The position numbers were made by a program, and so were the translations under genes. Below are positions 40,263 through 51,782 of a DNA stretch of 64,000 nucleotides, in pieces; positions within the stretch are counted from its first letter, which is position 1, and every line of letters begins with the position of its first letter. The DNA comes from Nematopogon swammerdamellus (lineage: Eukaryota > Arthropoda > Insecta > Lepidoptera > Adelidae), in the NCBI GenBank assembly GCA_946902875.1, contig OX336341.1, positions 434,001-498,000 on the forward strand, given 5' to 3'. The notes below the pieces were generated by a model that did not search any database, was not told the DNA's origin, and worked only from the letters and a program-made list of their open reading frames with translations.

Positions 40263-40934
40263 TATACATTCAAAAGAATGCAATATTTCTAAGTGAGTTT
40301 GTCATTATTGGAGGTTTTTATTCATTCGGGACTTTGTGAAATCGAAAAAACAACTTAACTTCCCTGTATTTGTGAAGTGCAATGTTCAACTCACAATTTG
40401 CAATCGAAACAAAGGCCAGTGCACTTTGTAGGAAATTTAGTAACGATTACAACCATGCAAAATTTGCAACAGGCAGGTAGGCATTGATTTAAAAAAAAAA
40501 TTTTTTCTTCTTTGCCTAACGAAATGCGCCCGCGAAAAAAAACCCCGACGCGGAGTCCAAAGTCGCGCGGTGTCGGAAGCAGTATTTTTCATTAGTATAT
40601 TTTACTTTCATGTATTTTATTTAGTTTTTTAAATAAAATCACGAAAATAAACGCGACAGAAGTAGGAAGCCGTTAATAACGGGTCCTTGCGCCGGATAGG
40701 GGTGAGGGGGTGTTGGTGGGGGCGGGGGTGAGAGTGAGAAGGGGGGATGGGAAGCGCGCAACACATTATAATGTATTAATTCAAAGGCACGACGCTTTTC
40801 CTATTTCTCGCTTCACCCGAAAAAATCCGCGAGTAAGCTAAAAACCCGCTCTCGCATGTGTAGGTTCCGCTAGGAGGACGGACTGAATGGGCAAATGCAA
40901 AATAGTACTCGTTTCATTTTCACCATTTCTGTTT
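40263..40934. other. Unassigned
   Basis: Includes a G-rich patch at 40700-40750. No gene or element recognised. Confidence 0.4.
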
Positions 40935-41258
40935 TTAGGGTTCTGTATCCGGTACGGGACTCTATTACTAAGCCTACGCCGTCTGTCTGTCTCTTTGTCT
41001 CTTGAACCTTAATAGCTAGCCCGTTGAAATTTTCACAAAATGTTGTGTTGTTATGGCCGATATATCAACAAATAAGAAAAAAAAAAGAATAAGTAAAAAA
41101 TTCACAACTAAAAAGTGTATGCGCGCCATCTACCGAAAAGATTATGAAGCATTTTAACTAATCATGAATTTTAACTAATATTAAGCATTTTATGAACACG
41201 GCATAGATGGCGTGAACCCTCGGTGCGCGAGTTCGACTCGCACTTGGCCGGTTTTTGT
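40935..41258 (+). repeat. Dispersed 'agcctac' repeat
   Basis: 'ttagggttctgtatccggta', 'actaagcctacgccgtctgt', 'cccgttgaaattttcacaaa', 'gcgcgccatctaccgaaaag' and 'gcgcgagttcgactcgcact'. Same orientation as 20456-20790 but includes the 'catctaccg' module seen in the 35.8-kb copy. Confidence 0.8.
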
Positions 41259-41273
41259 TATGATCTCATATGT

Positions 41274-41607
41274 TAGCCTCGGTTTCTCGGTGGTGCGACG
41301 CATCTGGGTCTGAGTCTGGGTCCGACGACGAGCGGTCTGAACGATGAGGCTACCTGTGGTTCGGGTTCCACACAAAACTGTTACTAGTCGGTAGAATTCC
41401 ACCCGCCCGGATTATTACCACCGCACTGAATGAAAGTCGATCGAAGCGGCTATGAAAATAAGTAGTTGGTTTTTTTTCGTCCAGTTCAATGTAGCCGGCA
41501 CGACCAAATAGAAGAACTGACATGGCACCTAGTTCACCAAAGTGCGATGGGCCATCGTCGTGGTTGTAGCAGGTGACGTAGCAAAAACTGTCAGCTTCCA
41601 TAAAAAA
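41274..41607 (+). mobile_element. SINE with a divergent head and the family-A tail
   Basis: Starts 'gcctcggtttctcggtggtg', a decayed A box, but lacks the 5S-like block; instead it has 'ctgagtctgggtccgacgac'. The middle and tail are a degraded family-A body ending 'ctgtcagcttccataaaaaa'. Either a strongly mutated copy or a fourth head type. Confidence 0.65.
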
Positions 41608-42079
41608 TGTACAAGTTTAATCCCACGTTTTCCCATCTTGAAACTATTTCTGTTTGAAAGTGGAACCCTCACACACACCGCAGCGCAGCTTACACATAGA
41701 TAAGCAACACAATTCCGTATCTATTACTTATCGTTCTATGTGTAGATAATAGTATCTTTTTTCCAGTTTTCCCATCAACTACTTTGAATGTAGGTATTAC
41801 GCAAACAAACAAAGAGGAACACTAAAATATAAGAGTCTGGACATATTATTATGCTCACGAGTTGTGCATCGCGGGCATGGTGAGTAGAGATATGGCCTAC
41901 AATGTCTTATTCCATGCTCATTCATATTATGGGTTCCGCAGGTTTCCAAGTCTCGCTACTCATTGTTTCTCATTCTGAAAACTTACTAAAACCCGACTAG
42001 AAAAACCAAACAAGTTATGAAGTCATATTGTTACCGAAAAATAACAAAGAAAGTTGATCGAAAATGCTGTATTCCGGGT

Positions 42080-42336
42080 CCAGGGCCGGTACTTTAAAAG
42101 AATAGCCCCACTGCATCTCTCCTCGTGCATGTCGTAAAATGCGACTAAGGGATATGACTCTTATATTACTAGGTGGTAGGGTTTAACTCGCCCAGGTTGG
42201 TACCACCGCACTGAATTAAAGGTCAGCCGAAACGGCTATGTAAATAGTTTGTACTTTCCGTCCAGTTCAGTGTAGCCGGCACGACCGAAGGGAAGCACTG
42301 ACGTGACACCAAGTTCACCCGATGTTATGGTCAGCC
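42080..42336 (+). mobile_element. SINE-like family C, 3'-truncated
   Basis: 'gggccggtactttaaaagaa', 'gcatgtcgtaaaatgcgact', 'ttactaggtggtagggttta', then the shared body to 'cacccgatgttatgg'. The tail is lost. It runs toward an opposite-strand SINE tail at 42368. Confidence 0.75.
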
Positions 42337-42367
42337 CATCGAATACTTCTACACGCCCGATTACAGC

Positions 42368-42500
42368 CTCTTTTTTTTTATGGAAACTGACACGGTTGGC
42401 TACATCACCTACAACATCCGCGATGTCAGCGCATAACAACGAGTGTCATGTCAGTGTTTCCCTTTCATTTCATGTCGGGTACACTGAACTGGACGGAAAA
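42368..42500 (-). mobile_element. SINE family A/C tail, inverted
   Basis: 'ttatggaaactgacacggtt' to 'gaactggacggaaaacac' on the plus strand is the tail in reverse. With 42080-42336 it forms an inverted pair with complementary bodies. Confidence 0.75.
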
Positions 42501-42954
42501 CACTTTTACTTTCGAACTTCCCTTGTTATTTGATTAGTTTTTCCTAGCAGGGTTTTAAAAAAAAAATTATTTTTATTATTTCTTTTAGTTATATTATTCC
42601 ATTGAGTGTGGTAAATATTTGAAATGAATTTTTCAACAGATGGAAAGGCAAGAAGTCAGCGCCCCACCGAGTGTGGCCGCTTAGCAGTCGCGCGTGAAAC
42701 GGAGGTTTTTCTCAGGCTTCACACATCCTGTGTGCTCCGCGTCGCCTCCCACGCCGCGCCGCCCCCTCCGCCGCGCCGACACACTCCATTGTCAAAGATA
42801 ACTACAGGGCAGACAGACAGATGCACCCACACCTACTACTTTACTCGCTACACTTTTATAAGCAGTCGCAATGCCTTCAGCGACTTCACACCTTATGGCA
42901 CTTACACGTTATGAGTAGCTACAGACATAGGGCTGGTAGAGAAATATAACATTT
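42501..42954. other. Unassigned
   Basis: G+C-rich around 42720-42790 ('cgccgcgccgccccctccgc'). The open frame at 42624-42914 shows no domain. Confidence 0.35.
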
Positions 42955-43345
42955 TTAACCGACTTCAAAACAAGGAGGAGGTTGTCAATTCGACGGTATT
43001 TTTTTTTTATGTTTGTTACCTCAGAACTTTCGACTGGGTGAACCGATTTTGAAAATTCTTCTTTTATTTGAAAGCTGGTGCTTCCCGTGTGGTCACTTTT
43101 CAATTTGGTCAAGATCGGATTGGAAAGCGAGGCGGAATTCCGTCGAGTACATTTATAGCAAAAAATTACTAAAAGAAAACTATGAAATAAAAAACTATTT
43201 AAAAAATATAAAAACCGCCTTCAAAAATGTATGAAATAAAAAAAATCGAACCCTAGAGTTGAAGGCGGTGCTAAAGAAGGCTACGCAAATCACAACACCG
43301 CCTTCAACTTAGAATTAGAATTAGAAACAAGGTTAGATTTTTTTT
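42955..43345 (+). repeat. Composite repeat, relative of 841-1320
   Basis: 'aaccgacttcaaaacaagga', 'aattcgacggtatttttttt', 'ggtcaagatcggattggaaa' and 'gcgaggcggaattcc' come first. Then the foldback-like 'ataaaaaccgccttcaaaaa' and 'gaaccctagagttgaaggcg' with a shortened right arm. Order is inverted relative to 841-1320. Confidence 0.75.
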
Positions 43346-43419
43346 TATTTCATAAATTTTTTGTACTCACAAGTTAACCATTGATAACCACATATTGGAG
43401 GTGTGTTTGTATATAATGT

Positions 43420-43700
43420 ATGTATTAAAGTACGCTTATAACTCAAGAATGGCTCAAACTATTCGATTGCGATTTTTTGCCTATGTAATTCGACATATCT
43501 CCGCCAGGTTATAGGCATTAGACCATTATTCATATGAGCTTAGCAGTGGGTCGAAACTGAACGCACTCGAAAAAATCTACCAATTCGGTTAGCTGTCATG
43601 TGATGATTCTAAAACTACTTAACTGATTTACGAGTACATATAGATTGCACCGACTTCATCGCGAGCGGAGCAGCGGGCACAACTAGTACATAGCAAGAGC
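43420..43700 (+). repeat. Dispersed repeat ending in a 'cgagcggagc' motif
   Basis: 'cttataactcaagaatggct', 'tatgagcttagcagtgggtc' and 'cgcgagcggagcagcgggca' followed by 'caactagta'. The ending is the second common lepidopteran repeat end type. Boundaries are approximate. Confidence 0.6.
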
Positions 43701-45477
43701 AAACTTGCGTAAGTTATTTACTTAAAAAGTTGGCACTCAATCTGTTTGCGACTTTCTTTTATATAATCTGATATGGTTGACTTTTATCATTTTCTACCCG
43801 CGTGTCTATATGTACCACTCTACTCTACAGCCCATTGCCTCGTTCGTGTTGGAATTAGGTGCAATGTCGGTGTTTTTCTTTAGTCCTTCAGGTACATGAG
43901 GTCTATATTTCATTGTATCGCCAAGATACCTTTTAGTGCGGTGGTACCAATCCGAACAAATCTACATTTTTCTCACATAAATTTTCACTTTACTGATACA
44001 ATCATTTCTATACTTATCTCTCCCTCACACCTCCCAATCTGTAAGCGTTAGTGAGCAGTACGCAGCGGTAAGCCTTCGGTACACGCCATATAATAATATC
44101 CCTTTTATAAGTGATGAGGGTGTACGAAATGATCATACTTCGCAACCCGTAACGACCTGGCCTTCCAGGAGATCGCTGAAGCGGCGCCTACACAAGTACG
44201 CGCCTCGCACTCGGAAGGCTGTGAAGATGTCCGTAAATAAGCCTTATGAGTCCGTCTCACGAACGGGCGCGACGCCGCCGCCCGCCCACCGCTAGCCGGG
44301 GGCGGGCGGCGGGCGGCGGCGCGGAACTCGTTCAAACGTGTTCGGAGCGCTGTTTTGTCGCGATCCTTTGCTGGGTTTTCTCTAAAGTTATGTAAAATAG
44401 AAAGCATATAACACAAGATTTCTGTTTATTGTGCAAACGTATATGACCGGAAGGCATTTAGTATTTTGTATTATAAAAATCTTGACTCGCAACATATTAG
44501 ACAGGATTACAGCTATCAGGGCATCTGGCAAGGCTCCCGACATTCGTCTTCAAACTCACTGTATCCGCTAGATCAGCTAGATGTCGCAAATGTCTCTGAA
44601 TTACACCTGTGCTAGATCATAGTGACTGCATCGGTTTGTTGAACCATATTACTGACCTCACCAAAGCCAATTATATGAGTCAATGTAATTTTTTAAACAT
44701 TATTAAAAATTTTATGGCTCGGCTCCGCGCTATGCGTAGCTCTTAGATCGTAAGTAAAGCTGTTAAATGTTTAATAATGTTTAACAACCGCGTTCATTAA
44801 AAACCTATATAATATATTTTTTTATATTTTTCAGGTAGGTATGGTATGGCAATTTTTCAGTTCTAATTTTCAACGCTTGCATGTGTAAATGAAAGATACA
44901 TAGAAACAAGTATCGTGTTTGTTTATCTCTTTCGCACTCACTATCTCTCACGTGACCAAGCATTTCAAATTATGTGACAACAGTTCCGAACTTTCTTTAA
45001 AAAACAAAAATGGAATGACTGCCCGATCCTCAAGTAAGTTGCGCCTAACTACCACTAAATTGCTGGCACCTCCAAAAGCACGGGGTTCCCTTACGCAATC
45101 TTGATTCATCGGTTCGCGATGTCGCGAGGGTCTCGCTATAAATCCACAAAGGGCTTTATTTACCTACCTGGAGAGGTTCTAACAACTCGGCAGGTACGAG
45201 GCAGAGCACAGTATCTCCTGAACCTCTCACAACAAGTAACAATTTATTTTAGCTAGATACTATCTATGTATCGGTTTAATTAATTACTGAATATCTCCAA
45301 AAACATTCTTCACGGTAAGTGTGAACTTAGGCTTGAGCAATATTATACATTGCTCATATAAATACGAGTTTGTTTAGAGGAGACTATCGCATAAATGTCT
45401 TTATGTTATCGTTTGAACGCTTGGCTTATGCATTATGCATGACTTCTTTTTGAGACATCAATGTTACTTGGAAAATT
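43701..45477. other. Unassigned
   Basis: Contains a minus-strand open frame at 44105-44416 through a G+C-rich patch (44270-44330) and no recognised domain. A short SINE-middle relic ('gtgcggtggtaccaatccga') lies near 43936. The remainder is unassigned. Confidence 0.35.
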
Positions 45478-45771
45478 ATGTGGGGTAAAAAGCATAATTG
45501 TTTCGATCTGACCTACCATTGTTTTATTAATCGAACTAATGGAATAATATTCTTAAATTGCGCCGAGTTAGTTCCAGTAAAGGGTAGAGTGTCTGTGTCG
45601 CCGACGCTCGAACTTGGCGCTGGTACTGCGGCACGCGTGCCACTATACGTGATAGAAATAACTTGGGACCAACATGCCTATTGTGTCATTCAAAACTTGT
45701 ACCTGAGAGAACTAGATGTGAAAGAAATTACCGATAATGGAATACAATTCAAGCTCTCATCAGCTACATAA
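45478..45771 (+). CDS. Hypothetical 97-codon open frame
   Basis: Reads MWGKKHNCFDLTYHCFINRT ... ELVPVKGRVSVSPTLELGAG ... ELDVKEITDNGIQF, with mixed hydrophobic and charged composition and no low complexity. I recognise no family, signal peptide or membrane segment. It has no neighbour in the same direction and no splice context I can defend. It may be chance. Listed because it is not a shadow of a repeat. Confidence 0.2.
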   Translation: MWGKKHNCFDLTYHCFINRTNGIIFLNCAELVPVKGRVSVSPTLELGAGTAARVPLYVIEITWDQHAYCVIQNLYLRELDVKEITDNGIQFKLSSAT

Positions 45772-46579
45772 ATAGACCACGCAGCCGCGCAATTATGTAT
45801 CAATGAACTCTAAAACCACTCAGTAGAAAATTTTCAAACATAAGTAAAAAAAAAATTTTTTCTAATTGCATATACCGTGTTCTGCTGTAACGCTCTAGAA
45901 CTGCTTCAGCAACTGCGAAGGAAACGGCACGGGAGAATTTATTATAAGAAAGGAAACCGGCGGCGGCGGCGGCGGAGGCGGGGGTCACTTGAGCCCGAGA
46001 TGTTTACTTGGGCGCATAAATCGCTTTAGGACTCCAGAGACACCATCAAAGAAATTCTCGGGTTATGCCGCTCGAAGATTCACAACCTCGAGCGGCGTAA
46101 TTTTAAGACGTGGCCGTGCTTTCGGCCCCTGAATTGAGAGCGAAATCCACGAGTTTTGGAGTTGTTTGTTGTCTGTACCTGAAAAAAAAGGCAAAATTTA
46201 TTGTGTTTCCAGGCAATTTGTCTGTGTAACTATTGCGAGCCTCACCTTACTCTTCCAGCAGACACCGCGAGAGTTATTACTGCTCGTGAGGTGAACTAAG
46301 ATTGCTTGAGAAAATACGCGAAGTACTTTCTCGAGTACATACGTACGTAGCACCGAGAATAGTACGTAGTCTCCTCATGCGAGGGTGCATGCCAGTTGGC
46401 ACAAACTTACATATTTATCATTATTATCTTCTCTTTTTGAATTGTGAACTAAAAGAACGGCTAAACCGATTTAAATACAGTTTTCACTTATGGAATTTGG
46501 CACATCCGGCAATGATTTGAATGAAATTGAAAAAAATAATTAAAGCTATTTATATATAGCGATATTTCCTGAAAGGGCT
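45772..46579. other. Unassigned
   Basis: A (GGC)n patch lies at about 45958-45975. 'ctcgggttatgccgctcgaa' near 46060 has a partial inverted partner at 46085 ('ctcgagcggcgtaa'), a weak hairpin. No gene recognised. Confidence 0.4.
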
Positions 46580-47033
46580 GAGCGAGCAAAACTTTTCGCG
46601 CGGCGCCGAAAAAAGCAACCACGACAGTTAAAAATAACTTAAACCGCTCCTCCGAGTACTCCCCATGGATTAAGTGATAGAACACACTTAGGGAGCTGAC
46701 ATCCCTATGGAGTTGCAGTGGTTCTAGATCGCGGGATACTTCGGGTCAACCACTTAGCCGCACGGCTCGACGCTGGATCGACTCCAGAGGGGCAAGCTGG
46801 TATTTGGCAGAGCCATCCCACAGGTGTGAGCAGAACTTCAAACAGGCTTCATTATGTATGTTTCTTAATGTTTTTTGTGTGCAATAAAGAACTTCTATAC
46901 ATCTATCTATTAATAAAATTTGCGCTTGGGTCACCTGTACGTCAAATTCATAAAAAAACCAACGAATCTTATAGTATTCGCCAATGATGTCCAACATTTG
47001 ACAATTAAATTGACAACTGTTGAGATGCGCCAA
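46580..47033 (-). pseudogene. LINE RT fragment
   Basis: Minus-strand frames read QKTLRNIHNEACLKFCSHLW, then DGSAKYQLAPLESIQRRAVR, then (shifted frame) VFYHLIHGEYSEERF. This is the segment just before the tail seen at 16.2-16.6 kb, so it belongs to the same LINE family. Both 5' and 3' ends are lost. Confidence 0.8.
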
Positions 47034-47709
47034 CTGTAGGCCGCGCCAAAGAATTATAATATAATTACGTCACTTCCTTAACGCATTTTCGCTTCATTCA
47101 CAACATTGCTGCCCATACCGAGAGCTAAGATGTTGCACATCAATTAAATGAAGTCAACTTCATTCATCAAGGTCTTCTTGCTTAGTAAACAGAAGGACGT
47201 AGGTTCAACCTCCACTGGCTCCACTTTTCATTAGATTTTGGCGTTTCGTAAGTACATTTGTGAGCTCGAGTAGCTCCATGGTTGGAACTCTATACTTAAA
47301 GCTATAGATCGGAAGCATGTAAGTAAGTAGGTGTCAAGTAATACTTAATAACAATTACAATGTCAAGAGAAAAAAATACGTTCAAACATTTTAGAGTTTA
47401 CCCTATTTTCAGTGAGAGAAAACGAGACAAGGGTAACAAGATTGACCTGAACAATGATAACGTTGACTCAAACGGAATATATGCCCGGACAAATCATTTT
47501 ATTTATCTTGTCTGTATTTAATATTGGTTTTATAATATAAAGTAGCGTCACCTCGCCGCCGCCGGCTTACTTCTCCTAAATTGTGTCTGGAAGAATTTTA
47601 TTCTATTCAGGCATAAGTCCACCTTTGCATCTCATATTACAGTTATTACTCTGTATAATTTATGAAAAAAAATTAATTGTGGAGCACTAAATAATCTATC
47701 TATTTCTTA
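47034..47709. other. Unassigned
   Basis: A+T-rich, no element or gene recognised. Confidence 0.4.
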
Positions 47710-47930
47710 AATAGTATAAAGTGCAATGCTTATGGGCCTTTGTGCCTCACTTGCTGCCTGATAGTTATCTTGTCCGAATACTTTGCTAAACGTGGTGGTC
47801 GGTGTTGTGCTGTAATTTACCAGAGTACGCGCAGCAGAACACCGCTTACTCTGCTTACACCTATTGTCGGGATATGGCGTGTGGTGTGCATGTGTGTTTT
47901 TCTGTCTGTCTCTCCGTAACATCGACCACT
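47710..47930 (-). repeat. Dispersed repeat pair, copy 2
   Basis: Opposite-strand copy of 38985-39110: 'actttgctaaacgtggtggt', 'cggtgttgtgctgtaattta', 'acctattgtcgggatatggc'. It is slightly longer than copy 1 on the distal side. Confidence 0.75.
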
Positions 47931-47989
47931 GAGCTTAGGCCGCGTTACGCAATATGTTCGCATATAACTTGGAGAAAATCCGCACCAGA

Positions 47990-48050
47990 TTTAAAGTTTA
48001 GGTCGTCATTCACGCGAGCGAAGCCGCGGGCGAAGCTTGTTATAGATAAA
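47990..48050 (+). repeat. Lepidopteran repeat end signature
   Basis: 'cattcacgcgagcgaagccg' followed by 'cgggcgaagcttgttata'. It probably ends a degraded repeat beginning near 47900 ('tgtctgtctctccgt'). Confidence 0.65.
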
Positions 48051-48477
48051 CAACACAAGTTTATAAGTAGCTAGACTAGATATAATACGCCCGCATGACT
48101 GTTGGCGTCTTGTCGCGAGACTCGCGAGTCGGGCGCCGGGAACGAGAGAGTGCGCGCGTCATAGATATCTAAACTTAAGTGGCTAGATGGGCATCGAGGG
48201 CGCCCTGTATGGGAGCGCGGTGGTAAATGTCGCCAAAATTCCTACCAATCAACTTACACCAATATGTACCAACATACTTAGTGATCCACGGTCACACATC
48301 GTTGTATGTTCAGTTAAAGAGACAATTTATGACTTACAAATAAATATATATAATGGCCTAGCTAGTTTTTAGCGAATAACTAAGTTTCACATTAAAAAAA
48401 ATCTAACTGTTACTTACGAACAATATTATTAAACCCAAAGAAAAAAATATATTAATTACAAAAAACGTTTGCTTGCG

Positions 48478-48484
48478 AGCGTGC

Positions 48485-48522
<38 letters not shown>

Positions 48523-48572
48523 ATGCGTGCGTGCGAGGGTGTGTGGGTAGGTGTGTGTGTGTGTGTGTGATA
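48478..48572. repeat. GTGC and GT microsatellites
   Basis: (GTGC)n at 48481-48534 with one GCAT variant, then (GT)n at about 48551-48570. The minus-strand frame rich in His-Ala-Arg-Thr is an artefact of this repeat. Confidence 0.95.
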
Positions 48573-48899
48573 TGATCCCACATCTAGTCGTATTTATATA
48601 TCTATGGAAACGAGTGTGCGCGCTCTCTCCCACCCCCTGCTCTCTGCTAGTTAGGTCTCGGAGAGCTGATTACATCTTCGCACACGGAGCAAATGAAAGA
48701 GATTTTCTCTAAACTGACATTGTTTCTCGAAGTTTAATATCTTCGTCGCAGCCAATGCTAGGAGGAAGTCACAAGGCACCGTGTCGTGTCGGAAGGAGTG
48801 TATACCATTTGTACTTGTACGCTCGAAGGCATCGCCACGTAGAGGCGATGTGCATGGGGCGATGTAATATTATGCTCCAAGAATATATGAATTGACATG

Positions 48900-49275
48900 T
48901 ATTATATTACTAGCTTTTGTCCGCGACTTCGCTCGCGTGAAATTCGTATTTAAAAAGAAGAAATTAAGTAAGCCCGCTACCGTACATTTATTTCGGCGGG
49001 CGGAACAATTCGGTTTGTAGGAGAGCCACATCTTAGCGTAACCGGAACTGAATTTTAGCCTATCCTGTGTCACGTATAATCAAAAGTTCTTGTAGGAAGT
49101 TTAATCGAATTCGGATGATCGGTTTAAGAGTTATGGCGGATCATACAGAAAGGATTTCTAAAAATCGTCAATTTAGTTTTAGTATCATATATAGAGTCTA
49201 CAAACGCAGTAGCTCATAAAACAAAGTAACTTACTCCATGAACATCCCTTAAAGATTAAATCTTAGTATTGATTG
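48900..49275 (-). repeat. Dispersed lepidopteran repeat, copy 2 (inverted)
   Basis: Reverse complement of the 13375-13770 family: 'actagcttttgtccgcgact' at left, 'cggatgatcggtttaagagt' in the middle, 'cttagtattgattgattga' at right. It has about 30 bp more than copy 1 in the middle ('ggtttgtaggagagccacat'). Confidence 0.85.
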
Positions 49276-49504
49276 ATTGATTGATGATTGATTAGCGCGT
49301 AGGTATACTCGCGCTGAGTGAGCGCGAAGTACCAACAATATTCTAATATCGTACAAATTATAAGGCTAGATCTATGTTTAGAGCAGAAAAAAAATTGAGA
49401 CAGAAAACATAACTTAAAAACACATGTTCCCAACTTCATACTCACTCATCGTCTTTCTTCAATATACCTATTTCTCTCACCCATACAAACAAATGTATGT
49501 TGTG

Positions 49505-49610
49505 TAAGATATGATACAGGCACACCGAATGCCTCTCCACCAAGCCTTCCGCACAATTTGTATAATTACGAGTACATTAAATAAACGTTTTTTTATTTAT
49601 TTTATATGTA
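49505..49610 (+). mobile_element. LINE 3'-end fragment
   Basis: 'acaggcacaccgaatgcctc' and 'aaataaacgtttttttattt': a LINE-like 3' UTR with AATAAA and an A/T tail. No coding sequence remains. Confidence 0.5.
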
Positions 49611-49729
49611 TATATAAATTCTCGTCAAAGTTTTTGACATTGGAAATGTCTTTTCGATCGCTTCAGTATAGGCCCCGATTTCAGAAAAAGTGCGAATTAG
49701 CCCTGGTGAGTTTTAAGGTTACGTGAATA

Positions 49730-50130
49730 TTTAGGGTCTCAAAAGACGCGTATCGACGATAGCTAGAAGATTGTGAAAAAAAAAATTAAAAAATTTGAAA
49801 GTTTTTGAGAAAATCGCAAAAAACCGCTTAAAATAGCCGTTTTTAGGGGGTTTAAAAAGGGCACTTTTAAACATATTTCTAAATATATATTTTGAACTTT
49901 TATATTTTTATATTGTAGATTGAATCAATATCTGGGGATGTTTTAGAATTGTTTAAAAAAAGTGAAAATTTTGGGAGTTATGATTTTTTTAAATTTTCCA
50001 TTACGCGAGTTTCGTGTCTCTTTATCTTGCAGTGTGAGTAGTTAAAATGGTTTTCGTGTATGCATACACTTGAAAATTGAGAATTTTAATTTAATGTATT
50101 TTTTTTTATTTTTGTTTATTTTTCAAAATT
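49730..50130. other. A+T-rich low-complexity stretch, probably old repeat
   Basis: Contains 'cgcaaaaaaccgcttaaaat' and 'ttacgcgagtttcgtgtctc'. No open frame and no second copy in the window. Confidence 0.4.
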
Positions 50131-50189
50131 CACATATTTCAGTATGAAAAAGCAAGTACTTAAACTATAATAAATTTTTTAAATATTGA

Positions 50190-50345
50190 TATATATTCTT
50201 TATTGAACACCAATTTATACAAATTAGGCACAATAGGTGAGCTTAATGCCGTGAGGAATTCTATTCTAACTAACCTTTGGGATGTGGGAGAAGTATATAC
50301 GTATATTATGTACAAGAATAGTTTGAAAGATAAACTACAAACTAA
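50190..50345 (-). mobile_element. LINE 3'-UTR fragment
   Basis: Minus strand: 'gaatagaattcctcacggca', 'ttaagctcacctattgtgcc' and a CAATAAAGA polyadenylation signal at about 50196. It matches 18120-18245 in the opposite orientation and shares 'gaatgcc..ggcattaag' with the nested LINE at 12.1 kb. Confidence 0.7.
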
Positions 50346-50384
50346 TCTCTACTTTTTCTCTATCTTCCTCTTCTACTTTTTATA

Positions 50385-51625
50385 AAAGGGAACGTCTGTC
50401 TGTTTGCATGTATGTATATATGTTTGTGGTAAACTGCGGACCCACTGAACAAATTTTGATGTGATTTGCAACAATGTAAAGATAGTTCTTGAAGCACACT
50501 ATAGGCTATAAATACCATTACGCGAAATAGCCTTACGACTGAGCAATATCAAAGACAGTATAGGAAAGTATAGTATGAAGTTCATACTATGAACGGAATT
50601 TAGTGTCGAATGGTTGTTGGTTTGGTAGAAGCGATGTTAGATATATATACTACAAATATTTAGATACTATTTTGGGAAGAAGATAGATTGCATCCAGGGG
50701 ACTACCTTTTATCGAAAAAAAAAAAAACTGAACGGGGTGAAATAGGGAATGCAATTATATTAGGGATATGAAGGGGGAAGGTTTAAGGAGGATGGGTGAA
50801 GGGGGAGGGGCGATGATGGAGAGGTGGGGATGGAGGGGTGGGGAGGGAGGGGAGGGACGATAAAGGCGGGGGCCGGAGAGGTGTGGGTTGGGGAGGGACC
50901 AGGAGGGGAAGGGAGGTATAAAAGGGGAGGGAGGGAGGACGGTGTGAGGGGCGGGAATGGAGGGGAGGGAGGTAGGGAGATGGAGCAGGTGGAAGGGATT
51001 TAGGGAAGGGGAGGTGTGTAAGATGGGTGGGAGATGAGGGAGGGGGTGTTGAGAACAGGGGCGACGAACGAGGGGCAGGGGTGAGGGAGGTAGGGGGAAG
51101 CGGTGGGGTATAGATGTTTGAACGAGGACTGAGATAGGGAGGGATAGAAGTGTCGGAGGGAGGAAGAGCTAGGAGAGAAGGGAGGGGTGAATTGGAGGAG
51201 AGGGGAGATAGGAAGGGAGGAGCGAGTGAGGCGAGGGAGGAGGGAGGAGGGGAAAGAGTGAGAGGTAGGATGGAGGTGGGTGGGGAAGATGAAAGGAGCG
51301 AGGGGGGACGGAGGGAGTGCGGATGGGGGAAAGAGGGGGAATAAAAGGGAGCGAGAGAGAATAGAGAAGGGAAGGAGGGAATTAGGGAGAGAGGTAGGCA
51401 GATAACGAGGTTAAAGAGAAGGGGAAAGAGGGGGATGGAGAAGAGCGAAGGGCGGGAGGGGAACGGAGGGGAAGCGAAAGAGTTAGGGAGAGAGGGAGGA
51501 AGAAAGGATTCAGGGAGAGAGAGAGAGAGAAAATACAAAAGAAGCGATCGTTTATCAAATTATCGTTTAAATCGGATTTGCTATTAAACCCACTTTACCG
51601 CGAGCCACGGGTAAGAGCTAGTGCA
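50385..51625 (+). repeat. Dispersed repeat expanded by a long purine-rich tract
   Basis: Starts 'gtctgtctgtttgcatgtat' and ends 'accgcgagccacgggtaaga' 'gctagt', a common lepidopteran repeat frame. Between 50766 and 51535 the plus strand is almost only G and A in GGGA/GGAGG units, with few T and fewer C. The 251-codon minus-strand frame (50783-51538; Ser/Pro/Leu-rich) is an artefact of this tract. Confidence 0.8.
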
Positions 51626-51659
51626 ATATGTAGCTAGTATGTATGCTAGTAAAATGTAT

Positions 51660-51782
51660 TTACTTCAGTAAGAATAGGAAAAGATATCTCAAATTTAACT
51701 TAAATACATTCATAGACGTAGTGGAGTGTAAATGCACGGGCAGATTATTCCAGAGGCCAGCTTTTATACGTGTGCCGAATAC
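51660..51782 (-). pseudogene. LINE RT C-terminal tail
   Basis: Reads VFGTRIKAGLWNNLPVHLHS, then TTSMNVFKLNLRYLFLFLLK and a stop. The 'LWNNLP' motif and the final hydrophobic helix are typical of ORF2 ends. Upstream (to about 51980) the frame is decayed. Confidence 0.7.

Noticed and set aside
48403..48633. His/Ala/Arg/Thr repeat protein
   Set aside because: Translation of the GTGC microsatellite.
50783..51538. 251-codon minus-strand open frame, Ser/Pro/Leu-rich
   Set aside because: It is the translation of a pyrimidine-rich strand lacking stop codons by composition; there is no complexity or domain.
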